Notes: a model not told the origin generated them from the letters alone. Shown: positions 48,501-59,859, counted from the stretch's first letter. The stretch: 64,000 nucleotides of DNA from Tubulanus polymorphus (GCF_964204645.1 NC_134032.1:15558275-15622274), one strand, 5' to 3'. Made by a program: numbers and translations.

Positions 48501-51500
48501 GATGACGTATATTTGTCAAAAACAATAGGGCTCATCTTCCTCACACCTAAAATAAACATACCTAGTCACAAGAAAATCAACGAAAAACTGAAGCCTGCAG
48601 AGTGGGAACAATAGCTGCACGCCCGTCTGCCCACGCCCGTACGGACACACGTGACAACAATACCCCTTGCGTCCTACGGCTGAGGGGTAAAAAGCTTATT
48701 GCAGCAGGAACAAGATCCTCGTTGAAATCAGAAATTCAGTCAGAATTCTGAATAACTGATGAGTGGGTTGGTGAACTTCTAACCGGGCAATTAGGAATAG
48801 GCTTACCTGTGACTGCGGTAGCTTAGATGAAAATAACAAGTTTAAAATCTTACTTTCGAAATCGCGGAAATCCGGATTCTTGTGACGACTTCCTAAACGG
48901 TCCCTCGACGTGAAAGACGTGAACTTCCTTAACGGTCCCTCGACGTAAAAGACGTGAACTTCCTAAATGGTCCCTCGACGTGAAAGACATGAACTTCCTA
49001 AACGGTCTCTCAACGTGAAAGACATGAACTTCTAAAACGGTCCCTCGACGTGAAAGACATGAACTTCCTAAACGGTCCCTCGACGTGAACTTCCTAAATG
49101 GTCCCTCGACGTGAAAGACATGAACTTCCTAAACGGTCCCTCGACGTGAAAGACGTGAACTTTCTAAACGGTCCCTCGACGTGAAAGACATGAACTTCCT
49201 AAACGGTCCCTCGACGTGAACTTCCGAAAACGGTCCCTCGACGTGAACTGATGAATGATGATGGTTTCTACAGAATCAATCATAATCCCTCGATCTCGAT
49301 CTCCGTGAAGTTGACCTTACTCCTGCATCTGGTAGGAGAGCGCCCTCTACCAAAACTGGAGCCATGATAACTATGTTTCAAATTTGAAACATCAGAATCA
49401 AATGAATCGCACAAAACCGATGTTTAGTACCGGGTGATGCCTGGACCGGCCCGGTGCACGGAGCTGACCGGATGTTCAGTACCCGGTGATGCCTGGACCG
49501 GACCAGTGCACGGAGCTGACCAGATGTTCAGTACCCGGTGATGCCTGGACCGGCCCGGTGCACGGAGCTGACCGGATGTTCAGTACCCGGTGATGCCTTG
49601 ACCGGCCCGGTGCACGGAGCTGACCGGATGTTCAGTACCCGGTGATGCCTGGACCGGACCAGTGCACGGAGCTGACCAGATGTTCAGTACCCGGTGATGC
49701 CTGGACCGGACCAGTGCATGGAGCTGACTGGATGTTCAGTACCCGGTGATGCCTGGACCGGACCAGATGTTCAGTACCCGGTGATGCCTGGACCGGACCA
49801 GTGTACGGAGCTGACCGGATGTTCAGTACCCGGTGATGCCTGGACCGGACCAGTGCACGGAGCTGACCAGATGTTCAGTACCCGGTGATGCCTCGACCGG
49901 TGCATGGAGCTGACCGGATGTTCAGTACCCGGTGATGCCTGGACCGGACCGATGCATGGAGCTGACCGGATGTTCAGTACCCGGTGATGCCTCGACCGGT
50001 GCATGGAGCTGACCCGATGTTCAGAACCCGGTGATGCCTGGACCGGTGCTAGGAATAGCCCGGACCGGACTGGTCATGTGCAGGTAATACCAGTCAGAAA
50101 CTGAACCAGATGAACCGTTGATTGACCGGTGAACCATGGATCTTCCGAACAACAAAACGCAAGTCCAGGAAGGATTAACTCTGAACGCCCGATTTAGCCC
50201 AACACCACGAACACAGAACGTAATCAGGGCCCGAACAGATGACCGCATCCCTCACGACGACGACGACGGACTTTAGCAGGGAGCGGCATTATCCCATTCA
50301 AAATACAACAATTAAATATTCGCTTTAGATATAACAGATATTTGATAACATACACGCAATTCAAGAAAGATGCATTGATTTGATTTGATTATAATAAATT
50401 AAATTAGACCAAACAAACGTAAAATTCACGAGGGAACAAAAACAGGACAAACTCACTGTATAGAGAGTACAAGTACTCACTGTTTAGAGAGTGCAAGTCT
50501 CTCTTGAATTCCTAAATCCCATAGAGACAAAATCAAACACCTTCTTATAAAAAACGCCAAGAAAAAGGAAGGCTAAATGCAATACAGCAGAGCCAGGTCG
50601 TATAGAAAAACCGCTGGCGATCATTCAATCAAAATTTAGAAATATTGGCAAAAACCGTAGGAAAATGTCCACAGTACTCGAAGGAAATATGATATTGTAT
50701 TTTGTCCTACACCGAACCTGACGTCACAGAGTTATGAAAACTGGTCACAACTTTAACTGTTTTAACACCATACAAAAAATTGAATGCATTGAAATTGTAT
50801 TTGAAGACTGAACTTACTTCGTGCTTGGAAGTCTGGAGGCGTCTCCGGCGGGAGGGGTGCGCTGCTGCTGCTGCTGCTGCTGCTACTGTTGTTTAGGTCA
50901 GACTGTAAATAGAAATAATATAAAAATCAATGCAATAGAAAATTAACACATCAGGCACTAATTACACAATAGTTCACAGTAGAATGAAGGGGTCTGGGTA
51001 CAAAAACGTGTATTCTAAGATTATCAGTATATATTTTCTTGAGGAATTTCATAAGAACCAGTACACTAGGAGGAAAGTGAGGCATGTGAGATTGAGGGCG
51101 TCACTGATACTTACATTAAGAGACGGAGACGGTGCAAGGCGACCGATATGACCCTAGAAATGAAAATAATATAAATATATTAGTCAAATTCATAAACGGT
51201 TGAACTTTTCAACATTTTTCATATGATGTTCATTAGTTCAAGGTGCAGCTTTTTTAAACAATTTTAATAAGAAAAAAGTATTCAGGTATAGCTAGCACTA
51301 TATCAGGGACGTAGCTTGAAGCGGTTCAGGGGGGTTCGAAAATTCAGTTCCTCGCAAAGAAAAATTAAACAGAGATAACAATATTAAAATTTGTTCATTT
51401 AATCAAACCTTCGTTTATCAAAAGGAATCTACCAGAGGCAATTTATCTGGGCACGTTTTCAAAATTTGTTTTGGTTAGCGGGCCCCGTTCTGTTCCAGCC

Positions 51501-54500
51501 AAACGCTACGGACCTGTCTATGGCAATAGCTAATCAACATTGATATAATTATCACCGGTCGCTGTGGTCAATACACCGTGCATTGTTAAACTTGATAGGC
51601 GTTCATTTCCTGTAAATGAGGGCGCTGCTGGTTACCTCGCTTCAGTATTAGGGAATAGATGGAGCCACTTGTCAAATCATACTCGATTTATTAAGCTAAC
51701 TCCACTGTATAGATGGCGCCACTAACCATGATTTCCACGGAAACAAGAATATATACTTAGTAAGCAGAATACGAGTGGGAAGGGTTTCAAGCGTAATATC
51801 AAAATATTGATTTGATTGGTTTAAAAATCTCCAAAACGCTTTCGGTACTCAACGAAGTTAAACATCCGTTTCCTAACTTTACTTTATCACACGCCAAAGA
51901 ATGGGTTACCGGCAGTCTTACTGTGGCAATCGAGGATTCCATGCACGGCAGGCGAGGATCCACCAGGTGTCGCTAGGAGATAATTGGTCGTCTGCGTTCG
52001 ATTTTCTTGTACATTTCAATTAAATCTGAATGAATTGTTCTCTTAAATGAATCAATTATTAATGAAAACTAAACCGATATCAGAGTAGAAGAATGAAAGT
52101 ATTTCTTCTTCAAACCAGTTCAAAGTTCATCGAAAATGAATTAATTTTGACAACGAACGACCTACTACTCGTTGCGCCATCTGGTGGAATAGCTGGTTTT
52201 GCGGGTATCCCATAAATCAAATATCACACTTATGGCGCCATCTAACGGTAAAAGTAATACGCACAGGTTTTTAAACACGGAGGATATTAATATAAGGTGA
52301 CGAACACCTTTTAAACATTGGAACGAGGAAATACAACAGATTGATATCATACATTGACACGCGAGACCAAAGACTCTTATACAACAGACCCTTAACTCAA
52401 AAAGTCAATATGAAAAATAACAATTTCATTACATTTATCACAAATCTATTGATTCACAGCAGGTTCATATTTGCTGTGTTTTGATCTGTTTGATGATTGT
52501 TGATCCAATTACAAGACCGATATCAATGTATGGTATATCAATATATTCTATCAAATAAAAATATTAATGTATTATTAAAATATTAACGGTATAACTAGGG
52601 GTGCAGGGACCCACTTTGGAAGTGGTCTGAAATGCTCGACGATCTGACATTTTCAAATTTAACTCCCCCTGGTTTAAAAGGAACCAAAGACAATGAAACT
52701 CACTACACATATACAGAACATGTCATGAGATTATTTATAACTTTATTTGTAACTAGAGCAAAAACCTGCTCTATACCGATATATATTAAACTCTGATTTC
52801 AATGTAATATAACAACAGAATTGATCCTTAAAATCTGCTAAAGTGCTGATTTTGCCGGGGAAAAAAAATGGACATACAAGTCCGCCATCTTAATTCCAAT
52901 TGCGCCGATATTTTGAGTTTGAGTAGTTTCAGTATATAAACCAATTATCAACACGATAAATCAAAAACTACCCGAGACAACTGGACGCAAAGTGAAAGCA
53001 ATAACTATAGTCCCGAGTGAGATAAAAAATAAATTAGTTTGAACTTAAAATTCAAGATCAATGTTTAATGTCTTACATCCACGTGCTGTATGGGTGATAT
53101 GTTCTGTAAAGATAAAATAAAACAAAATATTAGATGGATATTCATGAATGCATGTATCACTGATTCGGGTTTTCAATAAAAACTGATTAACGAATGATAA
53201 GAATTCCTAATTAGCATAATTTATGCAAAACAGCTACTACCCTCTATTTTCAAATTACAAATTGAAATAAGCGTGATTTATTAGAAAATAGTTATCACTT
53301 ACCGGCGTAGTAGGCGGTGAACCGCTGGGCGGCGTTGTCGGCAAAAACTGAAAATACAATCAAAGACAATGTTAAAAACCTGATCTGATTTGTATAGTGT
53401 AAGTAAATGGTTTTGGGGTTCGGACCGTCTGCCCACACGAAAAAACCCGACCCTCGCGCTACTGCTGCATATGACTGCTCGGTGCGTCTGAGGAGCCTTG
53501 ATGGACAGAACACACCATTGATGGAATAATGGTTAATTCAGTCTAACCTCGTTAAAACTCTGTAAATGTGAGTTAAACTCATTGAAATTCCCTTTTGTTT
53601 ACCATGAGGTAACATTGGACTGGTTTTTCAGTTTTTCTCCACTCGTCTATAACGGGCTATCAATCAATATGGTCGAATGTGCAGAATGTTCCAGCTGATA
53701 AAAACTGGGTTCCAAAATAATCAGCCCTTTGCATGTGATGATGCGAACGATCAGGCTGGGTGCACCCTGGTATAGATTTGACGATGCAGTAATGTATGAC
53801 GGACATTACCTGTCAGTAGCAGAAGCAGGGTTTAATATTCTATATATATAAATTTCGGTTTCAAGCTCAAGAATGATGACTTCAAACAGGCGTTTACGAT
53901 AACTTACGTCAATCCCAGACATTGAAATGTTGAAACGTTGTTGGTCATTCTGTTGTTGTTGTTGCTGTTGTTGTTGTTGTTGTTGAGTTCTCTATAAAAG
54001 AGAAAACATATTTCATACAATGACAAGAAATAGGACGAACACGAAATCAGAGTTTATCTAACAGTTTATCTCCAGGACGGATGTGGCTGTGAAATCAGAC
54101 AGTTTATCTCTAGGACGGACACGTCTGTTAAATGTTGCCACTGGTTACCTCGAAAAAACCGTTCCCGATATAACAAAATAGTTTCCATAGCAACCAGACG
54201 AGGTCAAACAATGCAAATTGAGAGATAATAAGGTAATGGATTCGAGGGGGCAGCAGACTACAGTAGACTCGGCCACCCTACTCGGTACCCGGTTGATATT
54301 GCATACACAATTTCTGATCCTTAAAGTAAAAATCCTAAAATTTAAAAAGTCGGTATTCGGTTAATTAATGGTCCAAATAGAACAGAGTTAAGCGGAGTCT
54401 GCTGTATCATCATTTTGATATTGATGCCTATGATTTTAGAGAATGTCGATATTTAATGGAACAATACATTTAGCCGATCCAGAAAAATTTTATAAACGTA

Positions 54501-55217
54501 ATTCTAACCATTTTTTCCTTTTTTTTCATTTAATTTTTTTTTTCATTAGTGGTGAGACGAAAATGACGTCATCGACTCACTACCATCTTACGTCATGAAG
54601 GTCAAAAATAGGATAAATGTTCTCATGTATCGCCATGGGAACGTTGGGACCCATAATTGGTGCCACGACCTAAACGTTACTGTTGCCATGGATACCACAA
54701 AGAAACTTAAATAAATAGTTTCCATAGCAACCAGGCAATGTTAAACAATGCAAATTTAGAATGGAGAGAAATGAGGCTATGGGTTGGGCAACAACTAGCA
54801 GCGCATACAGTAACTAATCGCGATTCAATACAATATTTTTATTCTTATATCTTTACTTTTAGAGAATATCGATATTTTACTAAACGATGCATTGAGCAGA
54901 AATCCAGAAAGATCCAGAAATATTTCACCAACGTTATTTTCAATATTTTTTTTTCTTTTTTTTCATTCTAGATGCAATTCAGGGCCCAGTTTCACAAACA
55001 GGTTTAACTCTTAAATCGATTTGATTTCTTCATTAATTCAGTTTATCTTAAATCGATTTAGGCGTTAATCCTTTTTGTGAAACTGGACCCAGGGGTACAA
55101 AATACTAAGTATGGGATGAATAAATAAGCATGGAAGCAGTAAATTTGTACTTACTTTATTGTACGGGCTTGAGGTTGAGGGCCCCGCGCCCCTGGTTTTG
55201 GTTGTGGCTTTTGGCAT
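39577..55217 (-). CDS. Gln/Ser/Pro-rich basic, probably nuclear protein, 9 coding exons, 344 aa
   Basis: Coding exons on the minus strand: 55155-55217 (exon from 55220), 53908-53991, 53303-53347, 53077-53103, 51115-51153, 50818-50902, 42720-42785, 41342-41574 and 39577-39969. All junctions are GT-AG, phases match, and the sum is 1035 nt. Start MPKATTKTRGAGPSTSSPYN is the first ATG after a 5' UTR exon (57399 to about 57470). Features: about 12 Gln (residues about 24-35), poly-Ser (about 92-100), a likely helical segment about 115-160 (RAFRREEFVRLFLPEL, DMINDCPFEDLVGEFKRNL), a Pro-rich linker, and basic clusters KKTRTKRKRK (about 220-229) and NRKRPRR. I do not recognise the family. Inferred nuclear location from the basic clusters. 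Phase-neutral microexons could be missed in the 8-kb intron 50817-42786. Confidence 0.75.
40370..40735. mobile_element. Inverted repeat with B-box-bearing arms
   Basis: The left arm reads, as reverse complement, 'gccatcaggttcgagtccct' and the right arm 'gccatcaggttcgaatccct'. Arms of about 100 bp include 'tgcgcatgtatctgcgca'-like ends at the centre. Each has a GGTTCGANTCC B box and a 'gccgtggc' A-box-like stretch, suggesting two tRNA-derived SINEs in inverted orientation. It lies in the last intron of the 344-aa gene. Confidence 0.6.
40736..41341. other. Intron sequence, no gene seen
   Basis: Intron of the 344-aa gene. Plus-strand frames here overlap each other and show no supporting features. 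Confidence 0.4.
41995..42112. repeat. 15-bp tandem repeat (ttctattctgattgg), about 8 units
   Basis: Near-perfect head-to-tail units in an intron of the 344-aa gene. Confidence 0.9.
42424..42662. mobile_element. MITE with CAGGCGCGGATCCAGG ends
   Basis: 'caggcgcggatccaggg' on the left and 'cctggatccgtgcctg' on the right form terminal inverted repeats. Termini of this kind are widespread in animal non-autonomous DNA transposons. Confidence 0.7.
43205..44100. repeat. 63-bp minisatellite, about 14 units
   Basis: 'atcggtatcatctcaaggtt' plus 'taaatatctattccctaaac' is repeated. The 21-codon period keeps one frame open for 310 codons (IGIISRFKYLFPKPDLLELY). Substitutions do not favour synonymous sites in an obvious way, and the array lies in an intron, so I treat it as non-coding. 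Confidence 0.9.
44650..45320 (-). pseudogene. Decayed retrotransposon reverse transcriptase, DIRS/LTR type
   Basis: On the minus strand one frame reads LAKQRAIKPVWDEATPGWF, then SRIFMLP with a stop where Lys is expected, then a further stop, then IIDLSFLNRHMDIPRF. A second frame continues with SLPVSLSTALGIYQLGSS. These match the order of reverse-transcriptase motifs (kgaIepv..GFfSr.FlVpK, viDLs.LN, f.LstAP..Ft). Stops and a frameshift show it is dead. Frames at 45430-45774 and 46124-46420 may be more of the element, interrupted by the repeat at 45725-46030. Confidence 0.5.
45725..46030. mobile_element. Dispersed element, copy 1, with CTCF-like motifs at both ends
   Basis: It aligns in outline with 51904-52192: 'tgtggcaatcgaggattcc', 'ccaccaggtg', 'gttcattgaaaatgaa', 'ttttgacaa' and 'gccatctagtgg' in the same order. 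The motif at 45771-45784 (plus) and the one at 46012-46025 (minus) each match 13 of 14 positions of the CTCF core CCASYAGRKGGCRS. Confidence 0.55.
46440..47888. repeat. 55-bp minisatellite, about 26 units, with a 9-unit higher-order period
   Basis: 'gttctacaatcgatgtctga' plus 'gtatagtcagcatccacagc' plus 'aaggcccctacagag' is repeated. Two variant sites (tctga/tccga and gtcag/gtctg) mark units. From about 46781 the pattern of nine units is repeated once. Confidence 0.9.
48205..48600. repeat. Degenerate repeat of about 130 bp, about 3 units
   Basis: 'gtggcggccatcttggatga' and 'agggctcatcttcctcac' recur with variation. No gene. Confidence 0.6.
48885..49250. repeat. 35-bp minisatellite, about 10 units
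   Basis: 'cggtccctcgacgtgaaaga' plus 'catgaacttcctaaa'. Some units lack the 'aaagacatgaac' part. Confidence 0.85.
49420..50045. repeat. 52-bp minisatellite, about 12 units
   Basis: 'gatgttcagtacccggtgat' plus 'gcctggaccggcccggtgca' plus 'cggagctgaccg'. It is GC-rich relative to its surroundings. Frames on both strands are by-products. Confidence 0.9.
51304..51516. mobile_element. MITE with CAGGGACGTAGC-type ends
   Basis: 'cagggacgtagcttgaagcg' on the left; on the right 'ccagccaaacgctacggacc' is its diverged inverted counterpart. Non-coding, in an intron of the 344-aa gene. Confidence 0.5.
51904..52192. mobile_element. Dispersed element, copy 2, with CTCF-like motifs at both ends
   Basis: Partner of 45725-46030. 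The right motif (52174-52187, minus strand CCACCAGATGGCGC) matches all 14 positions of the CTCF core consensus. The left one (51960-51973, plus) matches 13. The two face each other across about 200 bp. Confidence 0.55.
52200..53076. other. Intron sequence, no gene seen
   Basis: AT-rich intron of the 344-aa gene, with no recognisable element except a further 'atggcgccatcta' motif near 52233. Confidence 0.4.
53992..54979. other. Intron sequence, no gene seen
   Basis: Intron between the first two coding exons of the 344-aa gene. Two related stretches (around 54180-54440 and 54720-54910: 'tttccatagcaaccag', 'gagaatatcgatatttta') show an old internal duplication. Confidence 0.45.
54980..55093. 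mobile_element. Fold-back MITE-like element
   Basis: 'cagggcccagtttcacaaa' on the left and 'tttgtgaaactggacccag' on the right, with 'ttaaatcgattt' pairs inside. Located about 60 bp downstream of the first coding exon of the 344-aa gene. Confidence 0.7.
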
Positions 55218-55289
55218 CTTCTAGAAAAACAAGTAAAAATATTAAATCATTTGAAAATATATCAGTCAGTCTTATTCTGGTTCAGTGAA

Positions 55290-56432
55290 CTAATTCTCTA
55301 TATGGTGCATGTAGGGGTCCAGGAACACCACATCCACTAATTCTCTATATGGTGCATGTAGGGGTCCAGGGACACCACATCCACTAATTCTCTATATGGT
55401 GCATGAAGGGGTCCAGGGACACCACATCCACTAATTCTCTATATGGTGCATGTAGGGGTCCAGGAACACCACATCCACTAATTCTCTATATGGTGCATGT
55501 AGGGGTCCAGGGACACCACATGCACTAATTCTCTATATGGTGCATGTAGGGGTGCAGGGACACCACATCCACTAATTCTCTATATGGTGCATGTAGGGGT
55601 CCAGGGACACCACATCCACTAATTCTCTATATGGTGCATGTAGGGGTGCAGGGACACCACATCCACTAATTCTCTATATGGTGCATGTAGGGGTCCAGGG
55701 ACACCACATCCACTAATTCTCTATATGGTGCATGTAGGGGTGCAGGGACACCACATCCACTAATTCTCTATATGGTGCATGTAGGGGTCCAGGGACACCA
55801 CATCCACTAATTCTCTATATGGTGCATGTAGGGGTGCAGGGACACCACATCCACTAATTCTCTATATGGTGCATGTAGGGGTCCAGGGACACCACATCCA
55901 CTAATTCTCTATATGGTGCATGTAGGGGTCCAGGGACACCACATCCACTAATTCTCTATATGGTGCATGTAGGGGTGCAGGGACACCACATCCACTAATT
56001 CTCTATATGGTGCATGTAGGGGTCCAGGGACACCACATCCACTAATTCTCTATATGGTGCATGTAGGGGTCCAGGGACACCACATCCACTAATTCTCTAT
56101 ATGATGCATGTAGGGGTCCAGGGACACCACATCCACTAATTCTCTATATGGTGCATGTAGGGGTCCAGGGACACCACATCCACTAATTCTCTATATGGTG
56201 CATGTAGGGGTCCAGGGACACCACATCCACTAATTCTCTATATGATGCATGTAGGGGTCCAGGGACACCACATCCACTAATTCTCTATATGGTGCATGTA
56301 GGGGTCCAGGGACACCACATCCACTAATTCTCTATATGGTGCATGTAGGGGTCCAGGGACACCACATCCACTAATTCTCTATATGATGCATGTAGGGGTC
56401 CAGGAACACCACATCCACTAATTCTCTATATG
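55290..56432. repeat. 47-bp minisatellite, about 24 units
   Basis: 'ggtgcatgtaggggtccagg' plus 'gacaccacatccactaattc' plus 'tctatat'. Units differ at ggtcc/ggtgc, ggtgc/gatgc and aggga/aggaa. It lies in the 5' UTR intron of the 344-aa gene. Confidence 0.95.
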
Positions 56433-56489
56433 AAACTTGAAGGCAACTGGGATTGCAAATCTTGATATGATGATTGACAAAAACACAAA

Positions 56490-56850
56490 AACAGTGATCA
56501 AACCCAAAAACAGTGCTCTAACACAAAAACTGCGATCTAACCTAAAAACAGCGTTCTAACCCAAAAACATCGATCTAACCCAAAAACTGTGATCTAACAC
56601 AAAATAGCGATCTAACCTAAAACAGCGATCTAACCCAAAAACAGTGATCTAACCCAAAAACAGCGATCTAACACAAAAACAGTGATCTAACACAAAACAG
56701 CGATCTAACCCAAAAACTGTGATCTAACACAAAAACTGTGATCTAACCCAAACAGCAATCTAACTTAAAAACTGCGATGTAACAAAAAAACTGCGGTCTA
56801 ACCTAAAAACTGCGATCTAACACAAAAACTGCGATCTTACCCAAAAACAG
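56490..56850. repeat. Degenerate repeat of about 19 bp (gatctaacccaaaaacagc), about 18 units
   Basis: 'gatctaacacaaaaactgc' and variants are repeated head to tail, directly after the 47-bp array. Confidence 0.85.
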
Positions 56851-57398
56851 CGATTGAAAAGGTGATTTCATATTCACATTTTGATTATCTATAATATCGT
56901 GAAATGATGAATTCATTAATTTGATTCAATTGAATTAATTTTTAAGTCGGCATTTTAGACAAAATGAAAATCAAACATCTCCATCCTAAATTCTTCTTAA
57001 TTTTAATTTTGGTTGAGAAAACCAATTGATTTCAGTGATTTATATCTTCAAATTCCAAATAAGAAAATCAACTCTGCCATTGGGCCGCAATCGAAGTCCG
57101 GATCAATAGTTAATGCCGAGTCAATAGTTAACTATTGCTGGATTTAAAAACAGTCAGTTTGAGGTAGGTTGATGATGTTTTAAGGGCTGAAATGGACGCT
57201 CAATACCTCGGTCTCTAAATAAGGGATGAAAATTAACCTTATATGTGCACTTTCGAGCTAAACTACTATGACACCTAATCATTGTCTACAAGAGCTGTGC
57301 TAAAGTAATCATTTAAAGTCAATCGATCATTTATAGAGGCCTTAGTTTTGAGTTTTTTTACACTACAATTTTTGATCAAATATGTAATATATACTTAC
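56851..57398. other. Intron sequence, no gene seen
   Basis: AT-rich remainder of the 5' UTR intron of the 344-aa gene. Confidence 0.4.
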
Positions 57399-57470
57399 GT
57401 CGTAATGTCTGTGAAACGAATGATTCGATCAGCTGACAGCTGGTCATCGTTCAGTAAACCGCACTGACCT
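57399..57470 (-). other. 5' UTR exon and promoter area of the 344-aa gene
   Basis: The minus strand reads ...CATTACGAC|gtaagtatat, a strong donor. The next acceptor on this strand (ttttctag|AAG at 55220) leads to the start codon. The upstream boundary is not visible. A CCAAT box (57474-57478 region, plus strand) lies near the expected start. Confidence 0.5.
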
Positions 57471-58103
57471 CAACCAATCAACACGCGGCTTCATACATTT
57501 AACATTCAAACTACTTGTATGCAAATCACAAACGCGGAAGTAAGTGGACCGGAAGAAAGTGGCGAACGATTCTACGGATCAGTCTTCTGAACCGACGGCA
57601 TCACATAAATCAGTTTTCACCTATTCTAAAACCAGTATTAGATTTTATCAGATTTACTATTAATACTTTGGTTAATATGGCTGTCAGTTTTATAAGATAA
57701 ATCAAAATTCAAAGTAAAATGAATATCTCCGTTCATAATTTTTCAGAAATGATTTTTCATCGTAGACTGGTTGCCCGTTCATTCCCGCGCAATGAACATT
57801 GACAGTTAGACTGGTTACCGGGCTCTATCAGGCTACTGAATTGACGACTTCGCACATGGTTGGTTTTCACTAATTCAAATTGTTGAGCTTTGGCAGATTT
57901 ATCTTATTAAGATAATGAAAATTTTGTAGTCAATATGAGAAAATATTTCAGAATCTGATATAAAATGAATATTTCCGTCAACCATATTTCAGTAATGGTT
58001 TTTCAATGTAGACTGGTCGCCTGTCCAATTCTGCGCCACCTGCATTCGCAGTCAGAATAGGACAGGTTTAACCCGTCCGCTATCTTCCGCGGAATATACG
58101 GAT

Positions 58104-58133
58104 CCAATCAGATTTCAGTATTTCATCACGTGA
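58104..58133 (+). promoter_or_regulatory. CCAAT box and TCACGTGA E-box before a start codon
   Basis: CCAAT at 58104-58108 and palindromic TCACGTGA at 58126-58133, 11 bp before the ATG at 58144. The E-box core CACGTG is the USF/Myc-type site. The gene is divergent from the 344-aa gene, whose 5' exon lies about 0.7 kb away. Confidence 0.4.
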
Positions 58134-58143
58134 ACAATGTAAC

Positions 58144-58916
58144 ATGGCCGCCTCCAAAGGGTCTCGATTTACGTTCCATGGACCTCTTAAAAGTCGGTTT
58201 TTACATCAATGGAAGAAAGAAACTCGACCAAAACTATCAGGTAACGCTTCTGTGAGAACCTGTACTGCGTGTGGCCTCGAACATATCGACATACAAGGCA
58301 GTATGTCTCCGTTACAGCACCATCAAAATCTACCCTGCTCAAAGGAACGGTCGTCAATCGACAACAACCGACGAACTTGAGATGGAATAACCAATTTCTA
58401 CTGACTGACTTACTGCAGAACTGAACCTAGCCATGCAGCAGAGGCCACGACACTGGCAATTTGTTTGTTCACTTAAGATGGCTGATTGATTATGCTGAAT
58501 GTGACACTAGATATTAGGAGTCTATCAGTATGGTGAAAATATTAGCCTACGACAGGTAACTTCACTTACTTCACTTCAATGTCTTTTATTAAAACTTGTG
58601 AACAGTAAATGAATACTTATTTACAAATATTCTGTTGATTGTCTATTGTAGTGTGTGTGTTCTGATGTTGATTTTCTGAGATACAACTGAGGTTTTCTTA
58701 AGAATGAGAAGTTATACATATTAAATTGAATGGGCTCAACATGCACAGAATGAATTGTTGTTGTATCACGGTAAGTTTGAAAAACGGATGAAACATGAAT
58801 TGAAAACTCAATCCAGGTTTAATTGTTAGTATATGTATATCGGTTTAATTTCAGAAAGTAACCTCAATCACGAATCAAAGAGATTACTACACGAGCGAGC
58901 ATGCAATTGGAATTGA
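58144..58916 (+). CDS. Small two-exon gene candidate, 52 aa (or 78 aa if unspliced)
   Basis: ATG at 58144 in good context (aacATGG): MAASKGSRFTFHGPLKSRFL, then HQWKKETRPKLS. Exon 1 would end at 58240 (CTATCAG|gtaacg) in phase 1. A good acceptor (tttaatttcag) at 58854 opens exon 2, which continues in frame as ESNLNHESKRLLHERACNWN to a stop at 58914-58916. Without splicing the frame runs to 58380 (78 aa). AATAAA follows at 59087. Basic, no signal peptide, family not recognised. Confidence 0.4.
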
Positions 58917-59086
58917 GATTGGATTTAGGCCTACTTTCTGGTCAAGACTTGGTCTTTGTGATGCTAGTTAAGTTAGAGATATCAGTGTCATTCTGTTGTC
59001 ACACAATTTGCTGTCACAAAATACGTATGTCACCGTCTTGTCAGGCACTCTGTATATTGAATAAGATTTTGTACTAGATAGTGGAC

Positions 59087-59092
59087 AATAAA
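59087..59092 (+). terminator. Polyadenylation signal AATAAA
   Basis: It lies 171 bp after the stop of the two-exon candidate at 58916, at a suitable distance for its 3' end. Confidence 0.4.
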
Positions 59093-59788
59093 TATAGAAT
59101 TGCCAGTAAAAAAGAGTTTGTCGTGATGGATTTAATACTCAATTTCTAGCAAAAATCATGTATGGTCCATGAGGAGAGGAAAATATTGCAAATATCCAGT
59201 TGATCTGAATAACTGGTCTATCCCAACTTGCTGTCTGTATCATAAGGAATAAATGTAGAGATGCAGCGTTAGATCCAAATATCCGATATCAAAAAAACTG
59301 ACAAGGAGTTCAACTACTGTAAACTTTATTCAGACTTTAGTCATTTTCACATCATCAGAAACACAACAATTGAGTGAGTATATTTTACATATGGTTGACA
59401 AAGAAACCACGTCGCCCTTCAGCCAAGTTCCCTCAGAATGTCTTTCACAGCTGATCCCTTTTTCTTACCTACAAAATTAATAAGTATCAATTCATTAGTG
59501 GCTATTTGAATTCCGAGTAATATCAGCGGATTAATTCGATACTCACAGCAATTAATGCCTTTTCTTCGGTCTTTAAATTTCCGTTTGTTTGCTGATTACA
59601 TTTATGATTCATATATTATCAGCTGATTTACTGTAATCAATCATTCCAGTGCGATTTTGATATTACTCTTAGTTTCGCTTATTCGATGAGACTCCATTTT
59701 AACCCGGAACTAACTCGATACTGACATGTTTGACATGCGTCGAAAATGTAAAATGGAGGATGGGATCAACCGGTCTCTAACTGAAGGT

Positions 59789-59859
59789 AGAGACCGGCAA
59801 CCAGTCTATTTTCAGTGTAGACTGATCGTGAGGTGGCTAGACTGGTTACCGGTCTCTAT
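59789..59859. mobile_element. Short fold-back (agagaccggcaaccagtcta)
   Basis: 'agagaccggcaaccagtcta' and 'tagactggttaccggtctct' are inverted copies about 30 bp apart. Related ends occur at 57767-57830 and at 18255. The plus-strand frame 59726-60007 is a by-product. Confidence 0.55.

Noticed and set aside
53295-53513. 72-codon minus-strand frame
   Set aside because: It overlaps exon 53303-53347 in a different frame from the one that fits the phases of the 344-aa gene.
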